Positions 51,921 to 59,478 of a DNA stretch of 64,000 nt are shown here, one piece after another; positions within the stretch are counted from its first letter, which is position 1; the number at the start of each line of letters is the position of its first letter. The notes beneath the pieces were generated by a model. The model saw nothing but the letters and a program-made list of their open reading frames with translations. It was not told where the DNA came from and did not search any database. The position numbers and the translations under genes are program-made. The stretch is taken from positions 310,001 through 374,000 of the forward strand of contig NZ_KB893644.1 in assembly GCF_000374125.1 (NCBI RefSeq). The letters run 5' to 3'. This DNA is from Niabella aurantiaca DSM 17617. GTDB taxonomy: Bacteria; Bacteroidota; Bacteroidia; Chitinophagales; Chitinophagaceae.

Positions 51921-53426
51921 TTATTCAAAAGACATCAGTACCGATTGTTCCTTTGCTTCCAGTATGGAATGCCCCATCAGGAATTCGTCTACTTTCCGGG
52001 CGCATTCACGTCCTTCGCTGATGGCCCATACCACCAGGCTTTGTCCCCTGCGCATATCGCCGGCGGAGAATATCTTGGGAATATTGGTTTTATATTCCTG
52101 CTCACTTGCTTTTACATTGCCCCGGTTATCCAGCTCCACATCCAGCTCCTCCAGCATGCCCTGGTGCTGCGGGTGTACAAAGCCCATTGCCAGTAAGGCC
52201 AGTTCGCAGGGCAATTCCCGTTCGGAACCGGGGATCTCTGTAAACTGGGCAGGCTTCCCGGGTGCCGGGGTTTTCCATTCCAGGTCTACCACCACCAGCG
52301 ATTTCAGATGACCATTTTCATCTCCTTTGAATTCTTTGGTGGCAATAGACCAGTGCCGGTTGGCGCCTTCCTCGTGGCTGGTCGTTGTTTTCAGCAGCAT
52401 CGGATAAGAAGGCCAGGGCATGGCTTCCGTCCGTTCTTTCGGGGGCATGGGCAACAGTTCAAACTGTGTTACGGAAACAGCCTTATGCCGGTTGCTGGTG
52501 CCTACGCAGTCGCTGCCGGTGTCGCCTCCGCCAATTACCACCACATTTTTACCTGTGGCCAGCACTTCTTCCGTTAAGATATTGCTTTCGATGTCTTTAT
52601 GGGCCAGGAAGTCTTTTCCGTCAACCCGTTTATTATTTTGTTTCAGGAAGTCCATAGCAAAATGAACCCCGTTCAGCTCCCTTCCGGGGATGGGGAGGTT
52701 GCGGGGAACCGTGCTGCCGCCGCACAGGACCACTGCATCATAATTGCGCAGCAGATCATGTATGCTGATATTTTTGCCCACGTGTGCATGACAGCGGAAC
52801 TCTATGCCTTCTTCCTGCATGACCTCGATCCGGCGGTCTATTACCCATTTTTCCAGCTTAAAATCAGGGATCCCGTACCGCAGCAGGCCGCCCGGTTTTT
52901 CATCCCGTTCGAAGACCGTTACACTATGACCCGCATAGTTTAGCTGGGCAGCGGCAGCAAGTCCGGAAGGGCCACTGCCGACAACGGCCACTTTTTTACC
53001 GGTGCGGATATTGGGCCCTTTTTTGGAAACAAAGCCCCGTTCGAAGGCGATCTCAATAATATGTTTTTCGATCTCTTCAATAGCAACCGGAGGCTGGTTA
53101 ATGCCCAGCACGCAGGCCGATTCGCAGGGTGCCGGACAGATACGCCCCGTAAATTCCGGGAAGTTGTTGGTGGAGGTCAGAATTTCGTATGCCTCTTTAT
53201 ATTCTTTGCGGTAAATAGCATCATTGAACTCCGGGATCACATTTCCCAGCGGGCAACCGCTGTGACAAAATGGAACTCCGCAGTCCATACATCTTGCGGC
53301 CTGGTTGTTCAATTGATCTTCCGGAAATAATGCTACGAATTCTTTATAGTGCTGAACGCGTTCTGCTACTGTTTTCTTTTGGGGAGTCTCTCTCGAAAAC
53401 TCTAAAAATCCTGTTGGTTTACCCAT
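51921..53426 (-). CDS. gltD: glutamate synthase small subunit
   Basis: GltD supplies electrons from NADPH to the large subunit for glutamate synthesis from glutamine and 2-oxoglutarate. It has 501 residues. The N-terminal part has the cysteine motifs for [4Fe-4S] clusters, ARCMDCGVPFCHSGCPLGN and CPAPCESACVLGI. FAD binding is at VAVVGSGPSGLAAAAQL and NADPH binding at VVVIGGGDTGSDCVGTS. The C-terminus includes PKIFSAGDMRRGQSLVVWAI. It follows gltB on the same strand after a 123-bp spacer that contains inverted heptamer arrays. Confidence 0.95.
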   Translation of the reverse strand: MGKPTGFLEFSRETPQKKTVAERVQHYKEFVALFPEDQLNNQAARCMDCGVPFCHSGCPLGNVIPEFNDAIYRKEYKEAYEILTSTNNFPEFTGRICPAPCESACVLGINQPPVAIEEIEKHIIEIAFERGFVSKKGPNIRTGKKVAVVGSGPSGLAAAAQLNYAGHSVTVFERDEKPGGLLRYGIPDFKLEKWVIDRRIEVMQEEGIEFRCHAHVGKNISIHDLLRNYDAVVLCGGSTVPRNLPIPGRELNGVHFAMDFLKQNNKRVDGKDFLAHKDIESNILTEEVLATGKNVVVIGGGDTGSDCVGTSNRHKAVSVTQFELLPMPPKERTEAMPWPSYPMLLKTTTSHEEGANRHWSIATKEFKGDENGHLKSLVVVDLEWKTPAPGKPAQFTEIPGSERELPCELALLAMGFVHPQHQGMLEELDVELDNRGNVKASEQEYKTNIPKIFSAGDMRRGQSLVVWAISEGRECARKVDEFLMGHSILEAKEQSVLMSFE

Positions 53427-53439
53427 TTTCTTATTTAAC

Positions 53440-53544
53440 GTTTATTGTTTGTCGTTTCTCGTTTCGCCCAGAAAGAGCGGTTGGTTGTTTTAAGCTAAAT
53501 ATTATCCGGGAATAACATCAAACCCAAAACAATAAACCAGAAAC
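53440..53544 (-). repeat. inverted heptamer arrays in the gltB-gltD spacer
   Basis: On the plus strand, four units of GTTTxxx (53440-53467, first GTTTATT) face five units of xxxAAxC type (53510-53544, e.g. AATAAAC, CAGAAAC) across 42 bp. The two arrays are complementary: GTTTATTGTTT (53440-53450) is the exact reverse complement of 53527-53537. In the gltBD mRNA the arrays could fold into one long imperfect stem between the two genes. Confidence 0.75.
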
Positions 53545-53549
53545 GTCTG

Positions 53550-56500
53550 TTATGCCAGTTGTTTTTGTTCCTCTTTCGCCAGTAATACTTTCTTGTACTC
53601 GGAAGGGAATACTTTTACAAAGTTTTTCAGCTGGTTGTCAAAATCATCAAGGATGAATTTGGCCACCGGGCTGTTGGTGTACTGGTAATGCCTGGATATG
53701 TATTGATGAAGGAATTGTGCATCGGCGTCATTTGCCGGATCCAGTTCCACCATTTCCCTGTTACAATTGTCGGCAAATTTCTGGCTGGCGTCGTATACAA
53801 AGGCAATACCGCCGCTCATACCTGCTGCAAAGTTCCGGCCGGTATTGCCCAGGATAATGGCCTTTCCGCCGGTCATATATTCACAACCGTGGTCGCCCAC
53901 ACCCTCTACTACCACCGTAGCGCCGGAGTTCCGTACCGCAAAGCGTTCGCCTGCTTTTCCGCGGATGAACCCTTCGCCGCTGGTGGCACCATAAAAGGCC
54001 ACGTTGCCGATAATGCTGTTCTCTTCCGCAACAAAACCAGCTTTTGCATCCGGGTAGGTGATCAGCTTGGCACCGCTCAGGCCCTTGCCAAAATAGTCGT
54101 TCGCATCGCCTTCCAGCTCCAGGGTAATGCCTTTATTGGAGAACGCGCCAAAGCTTTGACCGGCAGTACCTTTCAGTTTCAGGTGTACGGTATCTTCCGG
54201 CAGGCCTTCTGACCGGTATTTCTTGGTGATCTCGTGCGAAAGAATGGTACCGGCAGCGCGGTCCGTATTCACGATATCAAAAGATGCTTTTATAGCAGTG
54301 CCGCTTTCAATAGCCGGTTTGGCTGCTTCAAGGAATTTCCAGTCCAGTACGGATTTAATGCCATGATCCTGTTCTTCGGAATTGTAAAGCCCGATACCGG
54401 CTTCTTCCTGCTCGCGGTAAAGGATCGGGGACAGGTCCAGGTTCTTGTATTTCCAGTGGGTGATGCCCTCCCGTACTTTCAGGTCGTTCGACTGGCCGAT
54501 CATCTCTTCTACTGTCCGGTAACCCAGTTCTGCCATTACTTCGCGCATATCTTCTGTAAGGAACTTAAAGAAGTTCACTACGTGATCGGGATTGCCGGTA
54601 AACCGTTTCCGCAATTCCGGATCCTGAGTAGCCACACCAACGGGGCAGGTGTTCAGGTGGCATTTGCGCATCATGATACAGCCTTCCACGATCAGTGCCG
54701 CGGTGGCTACGCCCCATTCTTCGGCACCCAGCATAGCGGCGATCACGATATCGCGCCCGGTGCGCATCTGGCCATCGGTCTGCAATACCACACGGCTTCT
54801 CAGCTTGTTCTTAACCAGTGTTTGCTGTGCTTCTGCCACGCCCAGCTCCCAGGGCAATCCTGCATGCCGGATGGAGCTGATCGGCGAGGCGCCGGTGCCG
54901 CCATCATGGCCTGCAATCAGCACCACATCGGCCTTGGCCTTGGTAACGCCGGCAGCAATGGTTCCCACGCCGGCCTTGCTCACCAGTTTTACGTTGATGC
55001 GCGCGTGGCGGTTGGCGTTCTTCAGATCAAAGATCAGCTGCGCCAGATCCTCAATGGAATAGATATCGTGGTGCGGGGGCGGGGAGATCAGGCCTACACC
55101 CGGTGTGGCATGACGGGTCTTGCCGATCCAGTCATCCACTTTATCGCCCGGAAGTTGTCCGCCTTCGCCTGGTTTTGCACCCTGCGCCATTTTGATCTGT
55201 AATTCGTCGGCCTCAGTGAGGTAAAGACTGGTTACCCCAAAACGGGCGCTGGCTACCTGTTTAATGGCACTGCGCATGCTGTCGCCGTTTTCCAGACGGG
55301 TATAGCGTGCTTCGTCTTCACCCCCCTCACCGGTATTGCTCTTGCCGCCCAGGCGGTTCATGGCAATGGCCAAGGTGGTGTGCGCTTCCCAGCTGATAGA
55401 GCCAAAGCTCATGGCGCCGGTAGCAAAACGTTTGTAAATCTTTTCAGCCGGCTCTACCTCATCGATGGAGATGGGTTTGCGGGTGCGTTTGAAATCCAGC
55501 AGTCCTCTTAAGGTAATGGCCTTGGAGGTCTGGTCGTTTACAAGTTTGGTATATTTTTTAAAGATGTTGTAGTCATTCATTTTTGTTGAATACTGCAACA
55601 GGTGGATGGTTTGCGGGTTGAACAGGTGCGTTTCCCCTTTCCGTTTCCACTGGTAGAAACCGCCGGTGGGCAAGTGGTCTACCGGGCTGGGTTTCTGGCT
55701 AAAGCCAAAGTGATGTTTGGTCACTGCTTCGCGTGCGATCTCATCCAGCCCCATTCCCTCAATACGGGAAGTGGTGCCGGTAAAGTGTTTCCGTACCACG
55801 GCCTGGTTCAGCCCGATGATCTCAAAGATCTGGGCGCCCTGGTAAGACTGCAGGGTAGAGATCCCCATTTTGGAGAATACCTTCAGCAGGCCATCGCTTA
55901 CCGCTTTGATATAGTTCTTGTAAAGCTCTTCTGTTGAAAGCGCTGTTTTTATTTTCCCCGTCTCCTTCAGGTTGTGAATGGTGGAGAAGGCCAGGTAGGG
56001 ATTGATCGCCGTAGCGCCAAAGCCCAGCAGGCAGGCAAAATGATGCACTTCCCACACATCGCCGGCTTCTACCACAATGCCCACTTTTCCACGCAGTCCT
56101 CTCCGGATCAGGTGATGGTGCACTGCGGATACGGCCAGCAATGACGGAATGGGTGCGTGCTGGCTGTCGATGGCGCGGTCCTGGAGCACCAGTACCTCAA
56201 AACCATCGTTCACCGCATCTTCTGCATACGCACAGATACGGTCCAGCCCTTTACCCAGTGAACCGGGTTTTCCATCGGCCCTGAAATAACATTGTAATGT
56301 TTTGGCCTGGAAGGTGCCGGTATCAATGCTGCGCAGGGTTTCCAGCTCAAAGTTGGTAAGCACGGGCTGCTTAAGCGCTACCACATGACAATCCATTTCA
56401 TCTTCGATCAGCAGGCTTCCGTTGTCGCCAACAAAAGTGGCCAGGGACATCACCATCCGCTCCCGTATGGGGTCGATGGGCGGGTTGGTTACCTGCGCAA

Positions 56501-58064
56501 ATAATTGTTTAAAATAAGAGCTTAAATGTTGCGGCTGGTCGCTCAGTATCGCCAGCGGGGTATCCACCCCCATGGCACCGATCGGCTCCTTGCCGGTAAT
56601 GGACATAGGAGTGATGATGTTTTCAACATCTTCCGAAGTATAACCAAAGGATTTCTGGTAGCGGAAGATCTGGTCCTCGCTCAGGTTGGTGAACATCACC
56701 CTTGGTTCGGGCAGCTCATTTAGGCGGATCTTGTGCTTGTTCAGCCAGTCGCCATAAGGTTTTTGTGAGCAAATCTCTTTTTTCAGTTCTTCATCGCTGA
56801 TGATGCGGCCCTGCTCCATATCTACCACGAACATCTTACCCGGCTGCAGGCGGCCTTTTTCAATAACCAGGCTCTGGTCTACCGGCAGGGCACCGGTTTC
56901 GGAGGCCATGATCACCCGTCCGTCGCTGGTTACACAATAGCGCGAGGGGCGCAACCCGTTCCGGTCCAGTGTGGCGCCGATGATCTTCCCGTCGGTAAAA
57001 GAAATGGATGCCGGGCCATCCCAGGGTTCCATCAGGCAGGCATGGAACTCGTAGAAAGCCTTTTTCACCGGGTCCATATCTTCATTGCCATCCCAGGCTT
57101 CGGGGATCAGCATCATCATTACATGCGGCAGGGACCGGCCGGTCAGTGCCAGCAATTCGATCATATTGTCCAGGCAGGCCGAATCACTCTGGTCATTGCT
57201 TACAATGGGTACCAGCATGTCCATTTCCTCCTGGGTGAACAGGGGCGATTCAAAGCTGTTCTCGCTGGAGCGCAGCCAGTTCAGATTTCCCTGCAGGGTA
57301 TTGATCTCTCCGTTGTGCGCAATAAAGCGGAACGGCTGCGCCAAACGCCAGGAAGGGAAGGTATTGGTTGCAAAGCGGGAGTGTACCAGTCCAAAGGCGC
57401 TCACCGTACGGTTGTCTGTAAGATCGTTATAATACGTGCGTACCTGGAAACTGGTGAACTGTCCTTTATAAATCACCGTCCTGCACGACAGGGAGCTGAT
57501 ATAAAAGCCGATCGGGTCTTTTTTTACTGCGTTGGTGGTCAGGTGCGTAGCGTATTTACGCAGTACGAATAGTTTGCGCTCAAACTCTTCAGCCGTTTTA
57601 ATGTTGTCCGGCCTCCGGAGGAAGACCTGCTCAATATCCGGTTCTACCGAAAGGGCAGAAGAACCGATCCCTGCGGGGTTTACCGGCACATTGCGCCAGC
57701 GGATCACCTTCATGTGCATTTTTTCCGCAGCACGTGTAAATATATCGCGGCATTCTTCCCGTGCTTTTACCTCTTTTGGAAAGAAGACCATGCCCACCGC
57801 GTATTCTTCTACTGCGGGAAGCGCAATGCCCATCTGAAGACACTCGTCATAAAAAAGCTCGTGCGGGATCTGAATCATAATGCCGGCGCCGTCGCCCGTA
57901 TTGGGCTCGAAGCCACAAGCCCCTCTGTGATCCATGTTCTCCAAAACCGTAAGGGCATCTGAAATGGTCTGGTGGTTCTTGTTGCCCTTTATGTTGGCAA
58001 CAAAACCAATACCACAGGCATCACGTTCAAATGAAGGGTCGTATAATCCTTTTTTTTCTGTCAT
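53550..58064 (-). CDS. gltB: glutamate synthase large subunit
   Basis: GltB releases ammonia from glutamine and transfers it to 2-oxoglutarate. It has 1504 residues, as usual for the bacterial alpha subunit. The N-terminal glutaminase domain has the nucleophile cysteine in ERDACGIGFVANIKG (Cys 17), which implies removal of a short propeptide. The central domain is followed by the FMN and [3Fe-4S] synthase domain, with GHDGGTGASPISSIRHAG, MMRKCHLNTCPVGVATQD and GVGLISPPPHHDIYSIEDL. A C-terminal beta-helix domain follows (SGGIAFVYDASQKF). The 324 bp upstream, to the next gene, are AT-rich and contain no clear consensus promoter. Confidence 0.96.
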   Translation of the reverse strand: MTEKKGLYDPSFERDACGIGFVANIKGNKNHQTISDALTVLENMDHRGACGFEPNTGDGAGIMIQIPHELFYDECLQMGIALPAVEEYAVGMVFFPKEVKAREECRDIFTRAAEKMHMKVIRWRNVPVNPAGIGSSALSVEPDIEQVFLRRPDNIKTAEEFERKLFVLRKYATHLTTNAVKKDPIGFYISSLSCRTVIYKGQFTSFQVRTYYNDLTDNRTVSAFGLVHSRFATNTFPSWRLAQPFRFIAHNGEINTLQGNLNWLRSSENSFESPLFTQEEMDMLVPIVSNDQSDSACLDNMIELLALTGRSLPHVMMMLIPEAWDGNEDMDPVKKAFYEFHACLMEPWDGPASISFTDGKIIGATLDRNGLRPSRYCVTSDGRVIMASETGALPVDQSLVIEKGRLQPGKMFVVDMEQGRIISDEELKKEICSQKPYGDWLNKHKIRLNELPEPRVMFTNLSEDQIFRYQKSFGYTSEDVENIITPMSITGKEPIGAMGVDTPLAILSDQPQHLSSYFKQLFAQVTNPPIDPIRERMVMSLATFVGDNGSLLIEDEMDCHVVALKQPVLTNFELETLRSIDTGTFQAKTLQCYFRADGKPGSLGKGLDRICAYAEDAVNDGFEVLVLQDRAIDSQHAPIPSLLAVSAVHHHLIRRGLRGKVGIVVEAGDVWEVHHFACLLGFGATAINPYLAFSTIHNLKETGKIKTALSTEELYKNYIKAVSDGLLKVFSKMGISTLQSYQGAQIFEIIGLNQAVVRKHFTGTTSRIEGMGLDEIAREAVTKHHFGFSQKPSPVDHLPTGGFYQWKRKGETHLFNPQTIHLLQYSTKMNDYNIFKKYTKLVNDQTSKAITLRGLLDFKRTRKPISIDEVEPAEKIYKRFATGAMSFGSISWEAHTTLAIAMNRLGGKSNTGEGGEDEARYTRLENGDSMRSAIKQVASARFGVTSLYLTEADELQIKMAQGAKPGEGGQLPGDKVDDWIGKTRHATPGVGLISPPPHHDIYSIEDLAQLIFDLKNANRHARINVKLVSKAGVGTIAAGVTKAKADVVLIAGHDGGTGASPISSIRHAGLPWELGVAEAQQTLVKNKLRSRVVLQTDGQMRTGRDIVIAAMLGAEEWGVATAALIVEGCIMMRKCHLNTCPVGVATQDPELRKRFTGNPDHVVNFFKFLTEDMREVMAELGYRTVEEMIGQSNDLKVREGITHWKYKNLDLSPILYREQEEAGIGLYNSEEQDHGIKSVLDWKFLEAAKPAIESGTAIKASFDIVNTDRAAGTILSHEITKKYRSEGLPEDTVHLKLKGTAGQSFGAFSNKGITLELEGDANDYFGKGLSGAKLITYPDAKAGFVAEENSIIGNVAFYGATSGEGFIRGKAGERFAVRNSGATVVVEGVGDHGCEYMTGGKAIILGNTGRNFAAGMSGGIAFVYDASQKFADNCNREMVELDPANDADAQFLHQYISRHYQYTNSPVAKFILDDFDNQLKNFVKVFPSEYKKVLLAKEEQKQLA

Positions 58065-58388
58065 TTTTTAACAAATGATTTTTAATAAATAAGTTTGGCT
58101 TTTCAATACAGAGCGGGCAATCGAGCTGTGTAAATTAATAAAAAATCTGCTTATTTAGACAATAGCCACGCGAATCGTTAAAAAAATTGAAATTTTCTAA
58201 ACAAAATGCATTTGTGGTTGATGTTTTTCAAACAAAAAACCGTCCATTTAAAACTGATTTACACCTTCCGCCAAAACTCCCGCGGATCGTTTAATGGCGG
58301 AAAGATGCCGTTCCCGGAACACCGGTTTTTTGATTTAATTGGCTATTTTTATCATCCCTTCACAAAGGGAGGCAATAAACTTAAACCT
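58065..58388. other. 324-bp divergent spacer between gltB and the gene at 58389
   Basis: This AT-rich stretch should hold promoters in both directions. No perfect TTTG / TAnnTTTG pair was found. A near-match TATTTTTA lies at about 58343 for the plus-strand gene. A small hairpin TCCCTT / AAGGGA lies close by. Confidence 0.4.
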
Positions 58389-58877
58389 ATGCGTTTTTTT
58401 GATTTTTTTAATGGCACAGACAAAAAAGATCCGGCAAAAAAAACAGCTGAAAAGAGCGGCCCTGTCGGCCTGGATAGAACGCTTGAAGGGTTGGCCACAG
58501 CCTTTTTACAAAAATATGCGCCTCAATATCCGGGGCTCGATTATTCGGTCGGCAGCCTCGAAGTGCTGGAGCGCCTGCTGCAGGATGCCGGTGGTTTCTT
58601 TGGCGAAATGACTCCGGTACAGCAGCAGAAAATAACGGAAGGCGCCGGCGCCTATCTTTTTGAGGTGGCCCGGAAAAATGTGGGCGGTACCTATTACTGG
58701 TATCAGAAACTGGATCAGCCGGTCCTCATCACCGGCCAGCCGGATTTTGAAACCGGTATCCTGGCCTATCACCAGGTGCGCAACCGTTTAAAGAACGGCC
58801 CGGAAGAGAACATCCCTGCTTATTTTAAAGGCTATATGGAGAGTGTAAAGCAAAGCCGGTCTGCCATCATCATTTAG
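58389..58877 (+). CDS. uncharacterised 162-residue protein
   Basis: I do not recognise the family. The protein begins MRFFDFFNGTDKKDPAKKTA, has a lysine-rich N-terminal region, and a folded-looking part (about 35-155) with YSVGSLEVLERLLQDAGGFF, GAYLFEVARKNVGGTYYW and NGPEENIPAYFKGYMES. There is no signal peptide or membrane segment, so it is probably cytoplasmic. The frame is open upstream to 58206, but the upstream part is low in coding character; ATG 58389 is preferred. It stands alone between divergent gltB and a repeat region. Confidence 0.65.
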   Translation: MRFFDFFNGTDKKDPAKKTAEKSGPVGLDRTLEGLATAFLQKYAPQYPGLDYSVGSLEVLERLLQDAGGFFGEMTPVQQQKITEGAGAYLFEVARKNVGGTYYWYQKLDQPVLITGQPDFETGILAYHQVRNRLKNGPEENIPAYFKGYMESVKQSRSAIII

Positions 58878-58908
58878 CCGTTAATCCGGAATGTATGGTA
58901 CAATCCAT

Positions 58909-58973
58909 ATAACAGGTCGCTCTTACGGAGCTCAATATAAGACGCTATACACCTTGCTGCCATTATGATGCCC
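58909..58973 (-). repeat. dispersed repeat module 1, copy B (inverted)
   Basis: Reverse complement of 51442-51506 with a few mismatches; core AACAGGTCGCTCTTACGGAG. In copy A this module precedes the TIR element; here its order relative to the other modules is changed. Confidence 0.8.
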
Positions 58974-58992
58974 CTATCGGGGCTATATGTTG

Positions 58993-59239
58993 GTCATGCT
59001 GGGTTTTCCATTTGTGAACACAAAACCAATGGCGCAATGACAAACCTGCTTTGGGTCATCCTTTCATTGATTAGGCCCCCTATCGAAAACTCGGCATGAC
59101 CCAAGTATGATTGATTGCCAATAATTAGATAATCTGTCATTGGCAACTGGTTTCAGCATCTAATAATAGATGCCTATCAATAGATGCTGAAACAAGTTCA
59201 GAACGACAACACGCTAAAAAGCGACTTTTAATACAATCT
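58993..59239 (-). repeat. MITE/REP-like element, copy B (inverted, internally deleted)
   Basis: Positions 58993-59060 are the reverse complement of 51799-51866, and 59131-59239 of 51573-51682. The middle of copy A, including its TGCTGAA/TTCAGCA hairpin, is shortened. The outer end next to 58993 lacks the terminal repeat seen in copy A. The end at about 59239 keeps ACTTTTAATACAATCTC, a changed terminal repeat. Confidence 0.8.
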
Positions 59240-59478
59240 CAACCTGTTCAAATCGATATCGATTCAAGTCAGCGGTTTAATATTTTTGATAGCAGCACAT
59301 GATGAACGGAAGTTTGCAGCCCCCGGAGCGTGCTGCGGCGGCTTACCGGAAGTCCTGTTCGTGCAGGCGGGGTTTTAAAATGTTTATGGTATCTGATTTA
59401 TGCATCCGCCCGTGGTACCGGACAGTGATCCCTGGTTTTTCACTACTTTTGATTTCCAACTATAATCATTTTAAAACG

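Larger units (their letters stand above)
58878..59478. other. 601-bp gene-free region with inverted repeat copies
   Basis: It contains module 1 copy B (58909-58973) and element copy B (58993-59239). The remaining part up to the GH78 start is an open frame without signal-peptide character and probably serves as leader. Confidence 0.65.
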
